A DNA stretch of 64,000 nucleotides from Rhodoferax potami (GCF_032193805.1 NZ_JAVBIK010000001.1:3245001-3309000), one strand, 5' to 3'; shown: positions 1 through 8,546, numbered from the stretch's first letter. Notes: generated by a model from the sequence alone, not told the origin. Numbers and translations are program-made.

Positions 1-11
1 ACAGTCTCGAC

Positions 12-1073
12 ATGGCGGACAGAGATTCAAGTCAGAAGACCGGTTCACGGGGGCAGAAGTGGCTCCTTGCCCACGTCGAGGAGCATCCACATTGGTTATC
101 GAGAGAGCTTAGCGAAGACTTTGGCATCGACGCTGAGTTTGAGACAACTGACCCCAGTATTTCCGGCCACATACTGAAGGTCCAAGTTAAATCATCTGAG
201 CAGGTAGAACGGCGGGATGGGGCGATCAAGTTCATCATCGAGCGCAAGTACCTTGAGTATGCAGATGCGTGTCGATATCCGCTCATCTTGGTTCGTGTTG
301 ACACCACTTCCAAAGAGGCTTGGTATCTCTGGCTACAAGACTGGTTGCTTGCCCAACGCATGACCGGCAGTCCCTTGCTGACAGAACAAATGTCCTGGAC
401 GGTATGGGTGCCAGAGTCCCACACTGTCTCGGCTGGACTTGACTGTGAACTGAAGAAGATTGCTCGCTGGGAGGGAAGCGCGCAACTAGCGCTTAGCTTG
501 CGTGATGCCATGCATGCCGCATTCGCAATCGGGGACAGTCACATGGTGCTTGTTCTCGCCGATGCTTTGGCGTCATGCGCGGATGGTCTTGGACAAGCGG
601 GTCTCAACGCCGTAATCGACGAGGCTATCAAGCTTGGTGATCGCATGCGCATGACCTACGAGGGAAACGTAGTTGCCGATAAGCTATTCACTATGGTCCG
701 CCGACGCGGAGCAGTTATAGATGCTGAGACCATAGATCGACTTGTCTTGCGGGGCGATTCCTACTCTCGTGCAGGCCTCACGTCGCTTGCAATTTTGTAC
801 GACGACTATTTTCAGCACATCCGTTCGCTCGGTCTTCCACATCGCTACTCTAGTATGGAACGTCGTCTTGCCTACTACTGTGCCTTTCGCGAGGCACATC
901 CCGAGCACCATTCCGGAGACGTATCAGTGGATCCGTCTGCATTCACGTTCGCTGGACTTCGGTATTGTCAGCCAGACATGTTCTGGGATAAGTACGCAAA
1001 CCGCGGCCCGTCGGCGTTACTGGACTGTCTGGAGTTAATCGAGACTGTTAGTGACAGGCCAAACGTGGCCTGA
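12..1073 (+). CDS. DUF4365 domain protein, nuclease-like fold
   Basis: The N-terminal 140 residues match the DUF4365 pattern: a helix with GQKWLLAHVEE, then DFGIDAEFE (D40, E42) and LKVQVKSSE (Q58, K60), followed by a strand-rich part with YPLILVRVD. The D...QxK spacing resembles the PD-(D/E)XK nuclease core, so DNA or RNA cleavage is possible, but activity is inferred only. Residues 150-353 are helical and not recognised. The first ATG is only 11 bases from the window edge, has no clear ribosome binding site, and a longer start upstream cannot be excluded. No restriction, toxin or defence partner is visible downstream. Codon use is less GC-biased than the housekeeping genes, which fits acquired DNA. 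Confidence 0.75.
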   Translation: MADRDSSQKTGSRGQKWLLAHVEEHPHWLSRELSEDFGIDAEFETTDPSISGHILKVQVKSSEQVERRDGAIKFIIERKYLEYADACRYPLILVRVDTTSKEAWYLWLQDWLLAQRMTGSPLLTEQMSWTVWVPESHTVSAGLDCELKKIARWEGSAQLALSLRDAMHAAFAIGDSHMVLVLADALASCADGLGQAGLNAVIDEAIKLGDRMRMTYEGNVVADKLFTMVRRRGAVIDAETIDRLVLRGDSYSRAGLTSLAILYDDYFQHIRSLGLPHRYSSMERRLAYYCAFREAHPEHHSGDVSVDPSAFTFAGLRYCQPDMFWDKYANRGPSALLDCLELIETVSDRPNVA

Positions 1074-1375
1074 TTGCTTGCGAGCGCGTACATGTGGAGG
1101 ACCTCTGTGCTTAGGTAAGCACAGAAGTGATCGTGTAGTCGATAGGGGGCGAGCCGTGCAGTTGTGCAACCGGCTGTTAGTGTGAAGTCGCCGTTCACGA
1201 CCGTTGGTGTTGAAAGATAGATTTGGACGGTTATGGACTGGGCCGTGAACGTCTAAATTCAGCCTAGAGCTGTCTTGGTAATCAAGAAGAAAACCACCCC
1301 TAGCGCTCATAGAATATGCGCAAGTAGCTATAAAAAATATAGCAAATTACTCTCGCGAGTCGAACCAAAGTTAGT
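1074..1375. other. Intergenic region, no gene
   Basis: About 300 bases separate the DUF4365 gene from the convergent Mpo1-like gene. It holds a 9-bp-stem hairpin at 1104-1125 (TCTGTGCTT / AAGCACAGA, loop AGGT) without a T-run, and one copy of the dispersed TGCGC...ATAGCA repeat at 1317-1344. No convincing open frame or tRNA is seen. Confidence 0.6.
1317..1344 (+). repeat. Dispersed 28-base repeat, intergenic copy
   Basis: Reads TGCGCAAGTAGCTAT, then AAAAA and an A/T spacer, then ATAGCA. It matches the copies at 15121, 21184, 29580, 53300, 54618 and 61406. GCTAT and ATAGC form a short hairpin stem. This copy lies between two convergent genes. Confidence 0.7.
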
Positions 1376-1702
1376 TCAGAACATAATCTTCCCAGTCCAG
1401 ATATCCGCATACATGCGCCAGTCGCCCATCAGGCTGTAGAGCGGGCGCTTGAAGCTGGCGGGTTTGTTTTTCTCAAAGCCAAAGTGGCCTAGCCACGCAA
1501 AGCCGTAGCCGCACAGTAGCGCGTAAACAAAATATTGGGGCTTGCCCGTGATGAGCAGCATTACTAGGCAGGCCAGGCTCAGCGTGGAGCCCACAAAGTG
1601 CAGGCGGCGGCAAGTGGTGTTGCTGTGCTCGCGCAGGTAAAACGGATAAAACTCGGCAAAGCTCTGAAAACTGCGGGGGTCCACGGATGTATCGGTTGGC
1701 AT
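1376..1702 (-). CDS. Mpo1-like (DUF962) small membrane protein
   Basis: A 108-residue protein of the DUF962 / Mpo1-like family. It has the family features: an N-terminal SFAEFYPFYLREH segment, the HFVGS motif, two hydrophobic segments (about residues 40-75), and GHFGFEKNKPA near residue 75. In yeast Mpo1 is an Fe-dependent dioxygenase of 2-hydroxy fatty acid breakdown. The conserved histidines are present here, but bacterial function is largely unproven. The length is normal for the short bacterial forms. It lies 75 bases downstream of the NTF2-like gene in the same direction, with a hairpin between them (1739-1757, TGCCCGG / CCGGGCA) that may limit read-through. Confidence 0.8.
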   Translation of the reverse strand: MPTDTSVDPRSFQSFAEFYPFYLREHSNTTCRRLHFVGSTLSLACLVMLLITGKPQYFVYALLCGYGFAWLGHFGFEKNKPASFKRPLYSLMGDWRMYADIWTGKIMF

Positions 1703-1738
1703 GGGGGCTCCGGTGTCAATGTGGTCCCCATGTTCCCC

Positions 1739-1757
1739 TGCCCGGGCATGCCGGGCA
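1739..1757 (-). terminator. GC-rich hairpin between two small genes
   Basis: Perfect 7-bp stem TGCCCGG / CCGGGCA with loop GCATG, between the NTF2-like and Mpo1-like genes. There is no T-run, so it may be a weak terminator or an mRNA processing structure. Confidence 0.35.
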
Positions 1758-1777
1758 AGAGGGTGTGCCCTAGGGGT

Positions 1778-2146
1778 TCAGACGCTGCCGACCCGGTAAA
1801 AGTGCTTGGCATAAATCATCCAGCGGCCTTCGTGCTTCATAACGTTCAGGTGGTCTTCCATGATGTTGTTAAAGAGGCGCAGGCGCACTTTCAGCACCGC
1901 CATGGTGGGCGACAAAAAGTCCACCAACAACAATTCTTCCTGGCGCGGGAAGTTGCCCTTCGCTGGTGCTTCTCGCCCTTGCACCATGTCGCGGTAAGCG
2001 GCGAAGGGGCGGGTGACTTGCACGCCGTCTTGTTGGGAGAACAGTACGCAGTCCTTGTGGAAAACGCGCTCAAAAAGCGCCATATCTTGGGTTTGCAGCA
2101 CTTCAAAATAGTCGTTCAGGAATGCGCGGATTTCATCGATGGGCAT
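1778..2146 (-). CDS. NTF2/SnoaL-like fold small protein
   Basis: A 122-residue protein with the cone-shaped NTF2-like (SnoaL/lumazine-binding-like) pattern. An N-terminal helix (IRAFLNDYFEVLQTQD) is followed by the F-H-KDCVLF strand, AAYRDMV, and a curved sheet ending in EGRWMIYAKHFYRV. Members are enzymes or ligand-binding proteins with very varied substrates, so function cannot be assigned. It starts 118 bases from the divergent LysR-type regulator at 2265. LysR regulators often control the adjacent divergent gene, so this is the likeliest target. Confidence 0.65.
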   Translation of the reverse strand: MPIDEIRAFLNDYFEVLQTQDMALFERVFHKDCVLFSQQDGVQVTRPFAAYRDMVQGREAPAKGNFPRQEELLLVDFLSPTMAVLKVRLRLFNNIMEDHLNVMKHEGRWMIYAKHFYRVGSV

Positions 2147-2264
2147 GTAATGCTTTCTGGTTTGTTTGAGGGAAGTAAGCGTCTTGTGGACGTGTTTGCA
2201 GTCTAGAAAAACAGGCCCTACCCATGTGCTAACCTTTTTCGTAGCTACAGCGAAATAAATTCAC

Positions 2265-3182
2265 ATGACAAGTCGCACACCTCCATTGCCCAGCTTGCGC
2301 GCGTTTGCTGCGTTGGTGCGACTGGGCTCGGTCAGTGCGGTGGCAGAAGAGTTGAGCCTGACGCCCGGTGCTGTGTCTCATCAGATCAGGGCACTAGAGA
2401 GTTTTTTGGAGGTTGCGTTGGTGGAGCGGACCGGGCGCCGCCTGGTGCTCACCGAGCAGGGGCGCATTTATGGCTATCAGGTGCGCCAGGCGCTGGACGA
2501 TATTTCAGACGCCACCGAAAACACTCGCCGCCGCAGCCGGCAACGCAAGGGCGAAAAGCTGTTGCGTGTATCGGTGCTGCCATCGTTTGCACATGGTTGG
2601 TTGCTCCCCCGACTGCAAGACTTTTGCCGGCTCTACCCCGACATTCGTGTGGTGATACACGGCTCCATGGAGTATGTGGACTTGAATGCTGGCACGGTGG
2701 ATTGCGCCATCCGCTTTGGACATGGCAATTGGGCTGATGCGCTTATCCAGCCCTTGATGCCAGACTCTTTGTTGCTGGTGGCTTCCCCAGCGCTGCTGGG
2801 CAAACGCGAGTCTCATACGCTGGCGCAACTCATGCAGCTGCCACTGTTGCACTCCATAGAAAACTGGGCGGCTTGGGTGTCTTCCATGCCTGACGCTGAG
2901 CCGCAGTTTCAGCGGCCACCCACCCGCATGGAGTTCACCGATTCAACGCATTTGCTGGAGGCCGCTAGGCAAGGCTTGGGCGTGGCTTTGACCCGCCGCT
3001 CGATTGCCGACAATTTGCTGCAACGTGGCGAGCTGGTGCAGGCGTTTGCCCATGTCTGCCCGCATGCATCTCACTACTACGCGCTTCAGCCCTTGGCGGT
3101 GGAGGCCAGTGAGTCGGTTGCGCAATTCTTGGGCTGGTTGCAGGTAGAGTGCGCCCGCTTTGCTCACAGCCTCAAGACCTGA
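2265..3182 (+). CDS. LysR-family transcriptional regulator (GcvA-like)
   Basis: A 305-residue LysR-type regulator. The winged helix-turn-helix spans about residues 5-65 (SLRAFAALVRLGSVSAVAEEL, then TPGAVSHQIRALE) and the effector-binding domain about 92-295. The RIRALE-type recognition helix and the GTVDCAIRFG region resemble the GcvA/AmpR subgroup. Despite that likeness it sits far from the gcv genes of this window, which carry glycine riboswitches instead, so it should not be called GcvA. It is divergent from the NTF2-like gene. The interval contains an imperfect dyad near 2237-2255 (TTCG...CGAA) that could be part of an operator. Confidence 0.85.
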   Translation: MTSRTPPLPSLRAFAALVRLGSVSAVAEELSLTPGAVSHQIRALESFLEVALVERTGRRLVLTEQGRIYGYQVRQALDDISDATENTRRRSRQRKGEKLLRVSVLPSFAHGWLLPRLQDFCRLYPDIRVVIHGSMEYVDLNAGTVDCAIRFGHGNWADALIQPLMPDSLLLVASPALLGKRESHTLAQLMQLPLLHSIENWAAWVSSMPDAEPQFQRPPTRMEFTDSTHLLEAARQGLGVALTRRSIADNLLQRGELVQAFAHVCPHASHYYALQPLAVEASESVAQFLGWLQVECARFAHSLKT

Positions 3183-3224
3183 GATTTATAAGAAATAGGC
3201 CACTAGCGCAGGTGGGATATGCGC

Positions 3225-3251
3225 AAGGCGCTACGAAATGTGTAGCGCCTT
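3225..3251. terminator. Bidirectional terminator between convergent genes
   Basis: Perfect 10-bp stem AAGGCGCTAC / GTAGCGCCTT with a 7-base loop, between the LysR gene and the convergent hydrolase. Only a short T-rich stretch follows on the plus strand. Confidence 0.6.
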
Positions 3252-3260
3252 ACTTGTTTA

Positions 3261-4085
3261 TCAGGGCTTGCCCAAAAACTGTCGCAAGGCCGACAGGGTT
3301 TCCTCTGGCGCCTCGGTCATCTGGTGGTGGCCTACCGCGATCCGTACGGTCTCTGTGCGCACGCCTGCGGCATTGGCTGCCTGCACCAGCGTCTGCGCGG
3401 CTTTGGGCGATGTCATCTGGTCTTGATCGCCCAGTACAAACAGCACCGGGCATTGCACCTGTGCCATGGCCGCTTCGCCCCCTGAGTAGCTGTCGCAAGC
3501 CTTGAAGCCGCGGTGGAACACGTTGACCGCCGTGTTACTGGCCAGCACCCGCCGGCCCAGTGCCATGCTGGCGCCATACACCCAGGTGCCCGGGCCCAGC
3601 GCTGAGGGCGGTGCAGCCAGCGTGCTGCGCGAAAACACGTTGATCATGGTGAGCGCCTTCATCGGCTCATGGAGTGAAGTCTCCAGCAGGGCAGGGGACA
3701 CTTTCATCGGGTAGGCCGTGCCCACCATCACCAGGTGGGTGGCGCGTGCGCCGAGTCGGCTGGCGGCCTCCAACGCAATCAGCGAGCCCCAGCTGTGGCC
3801 TACCAAAGCGGCTTTTTCGACACCAGCCGCATCCAGCAGGGCCACGATGAAGGCGGCGGCTTGTTCCACGGTTTCCGGCGCCTCGCCGCCGCTGCGGCAG
3901 TGGCCGGGCAGGTCTACCGCCAGCACGTTGTAGCCGTGGTGAGCAAGGTAGCGGCTTTGCAAAATCCAGACACTGTGGTCATTGAGCACACCGTGGATGA
4001 AGACCACCGTGGGCTTTGCAGCATCGAAGGGTTTGCCTCCGGTGTAGCAGTAGTTGTTGGCGCCGTTGACTTGGATTTCCATCAC
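3261..4085 (-). CDS. Alpha/beta-hydrolase
   Basis: A 274-residue alpha/beta-hydrolase. It has the oxyanion-hole motif FIHGVLND (about residue 30), the nucleophile elbow GHSWGS (Ser about 95), a late acidic residue in LGDQDQMTSP (about 218) and the catalytic His in VGHHQMTEAP (about 250). Substrate unknown. Its start overlaps the stop of metY (ATGA at 4082-4085), so the two are translationally coupled in one operon. Hydrolases placed this way may act on an ester such as an acyl-homoserine, but that is conjecture. Confidence 0.85.
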   Translation of the reverse strand: MMEIQVNGANNYCYTGGKPFDAAKPTVVFIHGVLNDHSVWILQSRYLAHHGYNVLAVDLPGHCRSGGEAPETVEQAAAFIVALLDAAGVEKAALVGHSWGSLIALEAASRLGARATHLVMVGTAYPMKVSPALLETSLHEPMKALTMINVFSRSTLAAPPSALGPGTWVYGASMALGRRVLASNTAVNVFHRGFKACDSYSGGEAAMAQVQCPVLFVLGDQDQMTSPKAAQTLVQAANAAGVRTETVRIAVGHHQMTEAPEETLSALRQFLGKP

Positions 4086-5395
4086 GCACCTGCCTTTTCT
4101 GCGGCTTTGAGCGCGCGTTTGAGGTCGTCAATCAAATCGTCCGGGTCTTCCAGCCCGATGGACAGGCGGATGGTGCCCTGCGTGATGCCACCCGCCGCAA
4201 GCGCCTCATCGCCCATGCGGAAGTGGGTGGTGCTGGCCGGGTGGATGACCAAGCTGCGGCAGTCGCCTACATTGGCCAGGTGACTGAACACTTTGAGGGT
4301 TTCAATGAACTTTTTACCCTGCTCGCGGTTGCCCTTGAGGTCGAAGCTGAACACCGAGCCTGCGCCTTTGGGCAGCAGCTTTTGGGCCAGTTGGTGGCTG
4401 GGATGGCTCTCTAGCAGCGGGTGGCCCACGCGCCTCACAAAGGGCTGGCTGGCCAGGAACTGCACCACCTTTTCGGTATTGCTGATGTGGCGGGCCATGC
4501 GCAGGCTCAGGGTCTCTATGCCTTGCAGAATGAGCCAGGCGCTGTGCGGGCTCATGCAAGCGCCGAAGTCGCGCAGGCCTTCGCGCCGGGCGCGCAGCAA
4601 AAAGGCGCCCACGGTGCTTTCTTCGCTGAAGTTCATGTTGTGAAAGCCCTCGTAGGGCGCGGCGAGCTCGGCGAATTTGCCGCTCGCGTCGAACGCGCGC
4701 GCCCAGTCAAAGCTGCCACCGTCCACCACCACGCCGCCAATCACGGTGCCATGCCCGCTCAAGAATTTGGTGGCCGAGTGGTAGACCAGATCCGCGCCTT
4801 GCGCGAAGGGCTGCACCAGCCAGGGTGAGGTGAGGGTGGAGTCCACCAGCAGCGGCACCCCGGCTTCATGCGCGATTTGCGAAATAGTGGGGGTGTCAAG
4901 CACATCCAGGCCGGGGTTGCCCACGGTTTCCCCGAAAAACAGGCGGGTGTTGGGCCGCACCGCAGCGCGCCAGGCATCCACATCGCCGGGCTTCACAAAG
5001 GTGGTTTCAATGCCGAAGCGGGACAAGGTGTAGTGCAGCAGGTTGTGCGAGCCACCATACAAGGCGCTGGACGACACAATGTGCCCGCCCGCACCCATGA
5101 GGGTGGCAATGGCCAAGTGCAGAGCGGCTTGGCCGCTGGCGGTGGTGATGGCGCCTATGCCGCCCTCCAGCGCGGCGACCCGCTGCTCCAGCACCGCGTT
5201 GGTGGGGTTGCTGATGCGGCTATACACATGGCCTGCGCGCTCCAGGTTAAAGAGGGACTGCGCATGTTCGCTGGACTCAAACACAAACGAGGTGCTTAGG
5301 TGGATGGGTACCGCGCGCGCGCCGGTGGTGGGGTCGGGGGCGGCGCCTGCATGGAGTGCAAGGGTGTCAAAGCCCGGGTCAGCGTAACCAGCCAT
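4082..5395 (-). CDS. metY: O-acetylhomoserine aminocarboxypropyltransferase
   Basis: A PLP enzyme of the Cys/Met metabolism family that makes homocysteine from O-acetyl- (or O-succinyl-) homoserine and sulfide. It begins with the typical GFDTLALHAG and contains YSRISNPTNAVLEQRVAALEG, the SATKFLSGHG segment with the PLP-binding lysine (about residue 210), and a C-terminal RLSIGLEDPDDLIDDL. 437 residues is the MetY-type length, longer than MetZ. The start at 5395 is chosen because GGAGAC lies 7 bases upstream and family homology begins at once. An in-frame ATG at 5446 would add 17 residues encoded by a tandem repeat and is less likely. It overlaps the downstream hydrolase. Confidence 0.9.
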   Translation of the reverse strand: MAGYADPGFDTLALHAGAAPDPTTGARAVPIHLSTSFVFESSEHAQSLFNLERAGHVYSRISNPTNAVLEQRVAALEGGIGAITTASGQAALHLAIATLMGAGGHIVSSSALYGGSHNLLHYTLSRFGIETTFVKPGDVDAWRAAVRPNTRLFFGETVGNPGLDVLDTPTISQIAHEAGVPLLVDSTLTSPWLVQPFAQGADLVYHSATKFLSGHGTVIGGVVVDGGSFDWARAFDASGKFAELAAPYEGFHNMNFSEESTVGAFLLRARREGLRDFGACMSPHSAWLILQGIETLSLRMARHISNTEKVVQFLASQPFVRRVGHPLLESHPSHQLAQKLLPKGAGSVFSFDLKGNREQGKKFIETLKVFSHLANVGDCRSLVIHPASTTHFRMGDEALAAGGITQGTIRLSIGLEDPDDLIDDLKRALKAAEKAGA

Positions 5396-5407
5396 AGATG
5401 TCTCCAG

Positions 5408-5439
5408 TGATGAAACCTTGATGAAACCGCAATGAAACC
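5408..5439 (-). repeat. Three tandem 11-bp repeats in the metY leader
   Basis: On the plus strand TGATGAAACC, TGATGAAACC and CAATGAAACC occur at 5408, 5419 and 5430, exactly 11 bases apart. On the metY strand this reads as repeated GGTTTCAT just upstream of the ribosome binding site. The spacing of about one helical turn suggests a protein-binding array, though replication slippage is also possible. Confidence 0.6.
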
Positions 5440-5499
5440 CGCGCATTGTGGGCTATATTTGCTATACAAATTCAACCCCAGTGTCACGAGGAAGTCCCC

Positions 5500-5967
5500 A
5501 TGAAAGTCAGCGATATCCTGCGCGTAAAAGGCGGAACGCTTTACACGACCACGCCGGAGGACTCTCTGGCCGATGCGGCCCAGCTGATGGCGGAGAAAGA
5601 CATCGGCTCACTGGTGGTCATCTCGCACGGCCTGGTAGTGGGCATGCTGACCTTCCGCGAAGTGATTCAGGCGGTGGTCAAAAACGGTGGCACCTTCGGC
5701 ACTACCAGCGTGTACCGCGCGATGGACCCAGGCCCGCTGACCTGCACCTTGGAAACCGAGATGGATGAAGTGCGCCGCATGATGCTGGAGCGCCATGCCC
5801 GTTACATGCCGGTGATCGACAACCGCATGTTGCAAGGCGTGATCAGCTTCTACGACGTGGCCCGCGCCGTCGTGGACAGCCAGAACTTCGAAAACAAGAT
5901 GCTCAAGGCCTACATCCGCGACTGGCCCGAGGGCGAGGCTGAAAAGCCGGAAGCAGAGAACACCTAG
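5500..5967 (+). CDS. Tandem CBS-domain protein
   Basis: A 155-residue protein made of two CBS modules, about residues 8-65 and 75-135, with motifs MAEKDIGSLVVI and HARYMPVIDN. Stand-alone CBS pairs bind adenosine nucleotides or S-adenosylmethionine and regulate partner enzymes. The partner is unknown here. The start at 5500 is chosen because GAGGAAG lies 6 bases upstream; an ATG at 5446 would read through the metY control region. It is divergent from metY. Its stop overlaps the stop of the convergent phaZ. Confidence 0.88.
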   Translation: MKVSDILRVKGGTLYTTTPEDSLADAAQLMAEKDIGSLVVISHGLVVGMLTFREVIQAVVKNGGTFGTTSVYRAMDPGPLTCTLETEMDEVRRMMLERHARYMPVIDNRMLQGVISFYDVARAVVDSQNFENKMLKAYIRDWPEGEAEKPEAENT

Positions 5968-7181
5968 CCTTCGCTGGCGTGAATCATCTCCCGCACCCGC
6001 GGGTAGATTTGCTGGTTCCACTTGCGACCACTGAACACACCATAGTGCCCCACACCGGTCTGCACATGGTGTGTTTTTTTATAGGGGCGGATGCTGCTGC
6101 ACAGGTCTTGCGCAGCCACGGTTTGGCCCACTGCACAGATGTCATCCCGTTCTCCTTCTACCGTCATCAAGGCGGTGCGGCGGATGGCCGCCGGGTTGAC
6201 TAGCCTGCCGCGGAAGGTCAGCTTGCCCAGTGGTAGGTCGTAGGTCTGGAAGACTTTCTCCACGGTCTCGAGGTAGAACTCGGCGGGCAGGTCATTCACT
6301 GCCAGGTATTCGTCGTAAAACACGCGGATCACATTGGCCTTTTCCACATCGCCGTTCACCAGGTGCTGGTACAGGTCTTTGAACGACTGCTTGTGCCGCT
6401 CGGGGTTCATGCTCATGAAAGCGCTGAGCTGCACAAAGCCCGGGTACACGCGGCGCATATAGCCCTTGTGGGGCAAGGGCACATGGCTGATCAGGTTCTT
6501 CTCAAACCACTCGATTGGCTTGCTAACCGCCAACTTGTTTACTTCCGTGGGGTTCACCCGGCAGTCCACCGGGCCGGCCATCAGCGTGAGGCTGCGGGGC
6601 TGGGCGGGGTCGTCGTCCTCGGCCATCAGGGCGGTGGCAGCTAGTGCCGCCACGCAGGGTTGGCACACGGCCACAAGGTGAGCACCGGGCCCTATGGTCT
6701 GGGTGAAGCGGATCATGTGGTCGATGTAGTCGTCCAGCCCGAAAGGGCCGTGGCGCAGCGAAACATCGCGGGCGTTGTGCCAGTCGGTGATGTAGACATC
6801 GTGGTGCTGCAGCAGGGTGCGGGCGGTCTCCCGCAGCAAGGTCGCAAAGTGGCCCGAGAGCGGGGCTACCAGCAGCACTTTGGGCTGGGGTTCCGCCAGA
6901 GCCGCGGTTTTGCGGAAGTGCAGCAGGCTGCCGAAGGGCAGGCTCAACACCGTTTCTTCTTCAATCGGGTAGACCTCGTCGTCCACCGTCACCGAGTCAA
7001 TGCCGTAGTCGGGCCGTGAATGCGTAAGGCGCATGCGGGAGATCACCTCTATGCCGGCGGACATTTTGCGCAGCCAGCTGCCCTCGGTCTGGTTCATCCA
7101 GAGCATGGCACTCATGCCCTGGGCCATGAGGCGCAAGGGGGAGCTCAGGTCGGTTTGGTTTTGGTAGGCCTGGTACAGCAT
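5964..7181 (-). CDS. phaZ: Intracellular polyhydroxyalkanoate depolymerase
   Basis: A 405-residue enzyme of the intracellular PHB depolymerase family, which cleaves stored polyhydroxybutyrate in the cytoplasm. It starts MLYQAYQNQTDL, typical of PhaZ1. Instead of a serine lipase box it has the cysteine nucleophile motif AVCQPC (about residue 175), as in Ralstonia PhaZa1. It ends with TGVGHYGVFSGRKWNQQIYP, carrying the catalytic His. The start at 7181 is supported by AGGAC 5 bases upstream; an ATG at 7205 lacks this. The phaR repressor gene is 24 kb away in the same window. Stops of phaZ and the CBS gene overlap by 3-4 bases, leaving no room for a terminator between them. Confidence 0.92.
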   Translation of the reverse strand: MLYQAYQNQTDLSSPLRLMAQGMSAMLWMNQTEGSWLRKMSAGIEVISRMRLTHSRPDYGIDSVTVDDEVYPIEEETVLSLPFGSLLHFRKTAALAEPQPKVLLVAPLSGHFATLLRETARTLLQHHDVYITDWHNARDVSLRHGPFGLDDYIDHMIRFTQTIGPGAHLVAVCQPCVAALAATALMAEDDDPAQPRSLTLMAGPVDCRVNPTEVNKLAVSKPIEWFEKNLISHVPLPHKGYMRRVYPGFVQLSAFMSMNPERHKQSFKDLYQHLVNGDVEKANVIRVFYDEYLAVNDLPAEFYLETVEKVFQTYDLPLGKLTFRGRLVNPAAIRRTALMTVEGERDDICAVGQTVAAQDLCSSIRPYKKTHHVQTGVGHYGVFSGRKWNQQIYPRVREMIHASEG

Positions 7182-7325
7182 GGGAGTCCTGTCTTGGTGC
7201 GGCAAAAGCCTGGTGATGTTCTCTAGGCAATTTGCGCGCCAAGACCTCTGATCTAACTATGGCTGCCCAGCTTGGCATAACCCTTGCACGGTATGGGGCA
7301 CACCGACAACCCCGAAAGCAGCACC

Positions 7326-7982
7326 ATGGCCAAAGCGATTCTTACCATTAGCAGCAAAAACTACGGTGCCTGGGCCCTGCGCGGGTGGCTGATGGCCAAG
7401 CTGGCGGGGCTGGATTTCTCGGAAAAAGTGATTTCCCCGGACGACCCGGCCATGCGCGCCGAAATGCTGCTGCTGTCCAGCAGTATGCTGGTGCCGTTTT
7501 TGCAGCACGACGGCGTGACAGTGTGGGACACACTGGCCATCGGCGAATACCTGAACGAAATCAAACCCAAAGCCGGCCTGTTGCCTGCCGACATCAAAGC
7601 GCGTGCCCATTGCCGCGCTGTCAGCGGCGAAATGCATTCGGGCTTTGCGTCGATGCGTGGTGCATTGCCCATGAACATCAAGGCGCATTTCCCCGACTTC
7701 AAGGTCTGGTCCCGAGCGCAGGCCGATATCGACCGAGTGCTGGCCATCTGGAAAGATTGCCTGGAAAACTACGGCGGGCCCTACCTCTTCGGCAAGCAGC
7801 CCTGCATTGCCGACGCCATGTATGCGCCGGTGGTGACCCGCTTCATGACCTATGACGTCAAGCTGGACAAGCAGGCCACTGCGTACTGCAAGCTCATGAT
7901 GGCCTTGCCGGCCATGCAAGAGTGGGTGGAAGCCGCCCGGGCGGAGCCGGACGAGATTGACGAGTTGGACGCCGAGTTCTAA
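7326..7982 (+). CDS. Glutathione S-transferase family protein
   Basis: A 218-residue GST-like protein. The N-terminal thioredoxin-like domain (about 1-80) begins ILTISSKNYGAWALRGWL and has VPFLQHDG and VWDTLAIGEYL, where the conserved acidic/Ser turn binds glutathione. The C-terminal domain (about 90-210) is all-helical with PYLFGKQPCIADAMYAPV. The Ser at SSKNYGAW could be the glutathione-activating residue. Substrate unknown. The ATG at 7326 opens the homologous region; the preceding frame is unlike any GST. Divergent from phaZ. Confidence 0.88.
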   Translation: MAKAILTISSKNYGAWALRGWLMAKLAGLDFSEKVISPDDPAMRAEMLLLSSSMLVPFLQHDGVTVWDTLAIGEYLNEIKPKAGLLPADIKARAHCRAVSGEMHSGFASMRGALPMNIKAHFPDFKVWSRAQADIDRVLAIWKDCLENYGGPYLFGKQPCIADAMYAPVVTRFMTYDVKLDKQATAYCKLMMALPAMQEWVEAARAEPDEIDELDAEF

Positions 7983-8003
7983 ACCCCTGCGCGGAATTGC
8001 CGC

Positions 8004-8426
8004 TTACTTCCACGGGGTTGGCGCAGGGACCTCGCAAACCGGCTCCACATCAATGGACTTGAAGTCCGCTGGCGACACGATTTCCAGGTATTCCATGTCG
8101 GGGGAGTAGTCAAACAGGTAGTGGCGGATACCGGGGCGCTGGTGGACCACATCGCCCGCCTGAACCAACGTTTCCTTGTCTTCGTACATGAAGCGGGCCC
8201 AGCCTTTGGTCATGATGACGATTTGAAAGTCCGCCTCATGCCGGTGCCAGCCGGTGCCTGTTTCTGGTGCCATATTGGCTTTGACCAGGTGCGCAATCAC
8301 CTTTCCGTGCGTGGCCTCGGCGATGCCCAGATCCCGGTACAGGAAAAAATCACGCAGGCCCCCGGACACAAATTGCGTGTCTTCAGGTTTGACATGGGAG
8401 AACTTGGTTGCAGTGCGGTCTAGCAT
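8004..8426 (-). CDS. Cupin-domain protein
   Basis: A 140-residue single-domain cupin. Cupin motif 1 is [19 protein letters not shown], with metal-ligand-type His/His/Glu. Motif 2 is [17 protein letters not shown], with a further His. Such proteins bind a divalent metal and act as small dioxygenases, isomerases or sensors; the substrate is not predictable. AGGAG lies upstream of the start. It is convergent with the GST and divergent from aroC, with a 120-base intergenic region. Confidence 0.85.
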   Translation of the reverse strand: MLDRTATKFSHVKPEDTQFVSGGLRDFFLYRDLGIAEATHGKVIAHLVKANMAPETGTGWHRHEADFQIVIMTKGWARFMYEDKETLVQAGDVVHQRPGIRHYLFDYSPDMEYLEIVSPADFKSIDVEPVCEVPAPTPWK

Positions 8427-8546
8427 GGCTCACTCCTGGTTCAAAAAAGCGGTGAAACACTGAAATGGTGCACTGCAGCACGATGCATAAACTGTTCCAG
8501 CCTGGTTACCGGGGGCGGTAGTCGCGTCAGGGATAATCGGGGCACT

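Noticed and set aside
2265-3182. Naming the LysR gene GcvA and linking it to the gcv operon
   Set aside because: It is 20 kb from gcv, and that operon has riboswitch control; the likeness is only at subgroup level.
5396-5446. Longer MetY N-terminus from ATG 5446
   Set aside because: The extra residues are encoded by the tandem repeats and the good ribosome binding site serves 5395.
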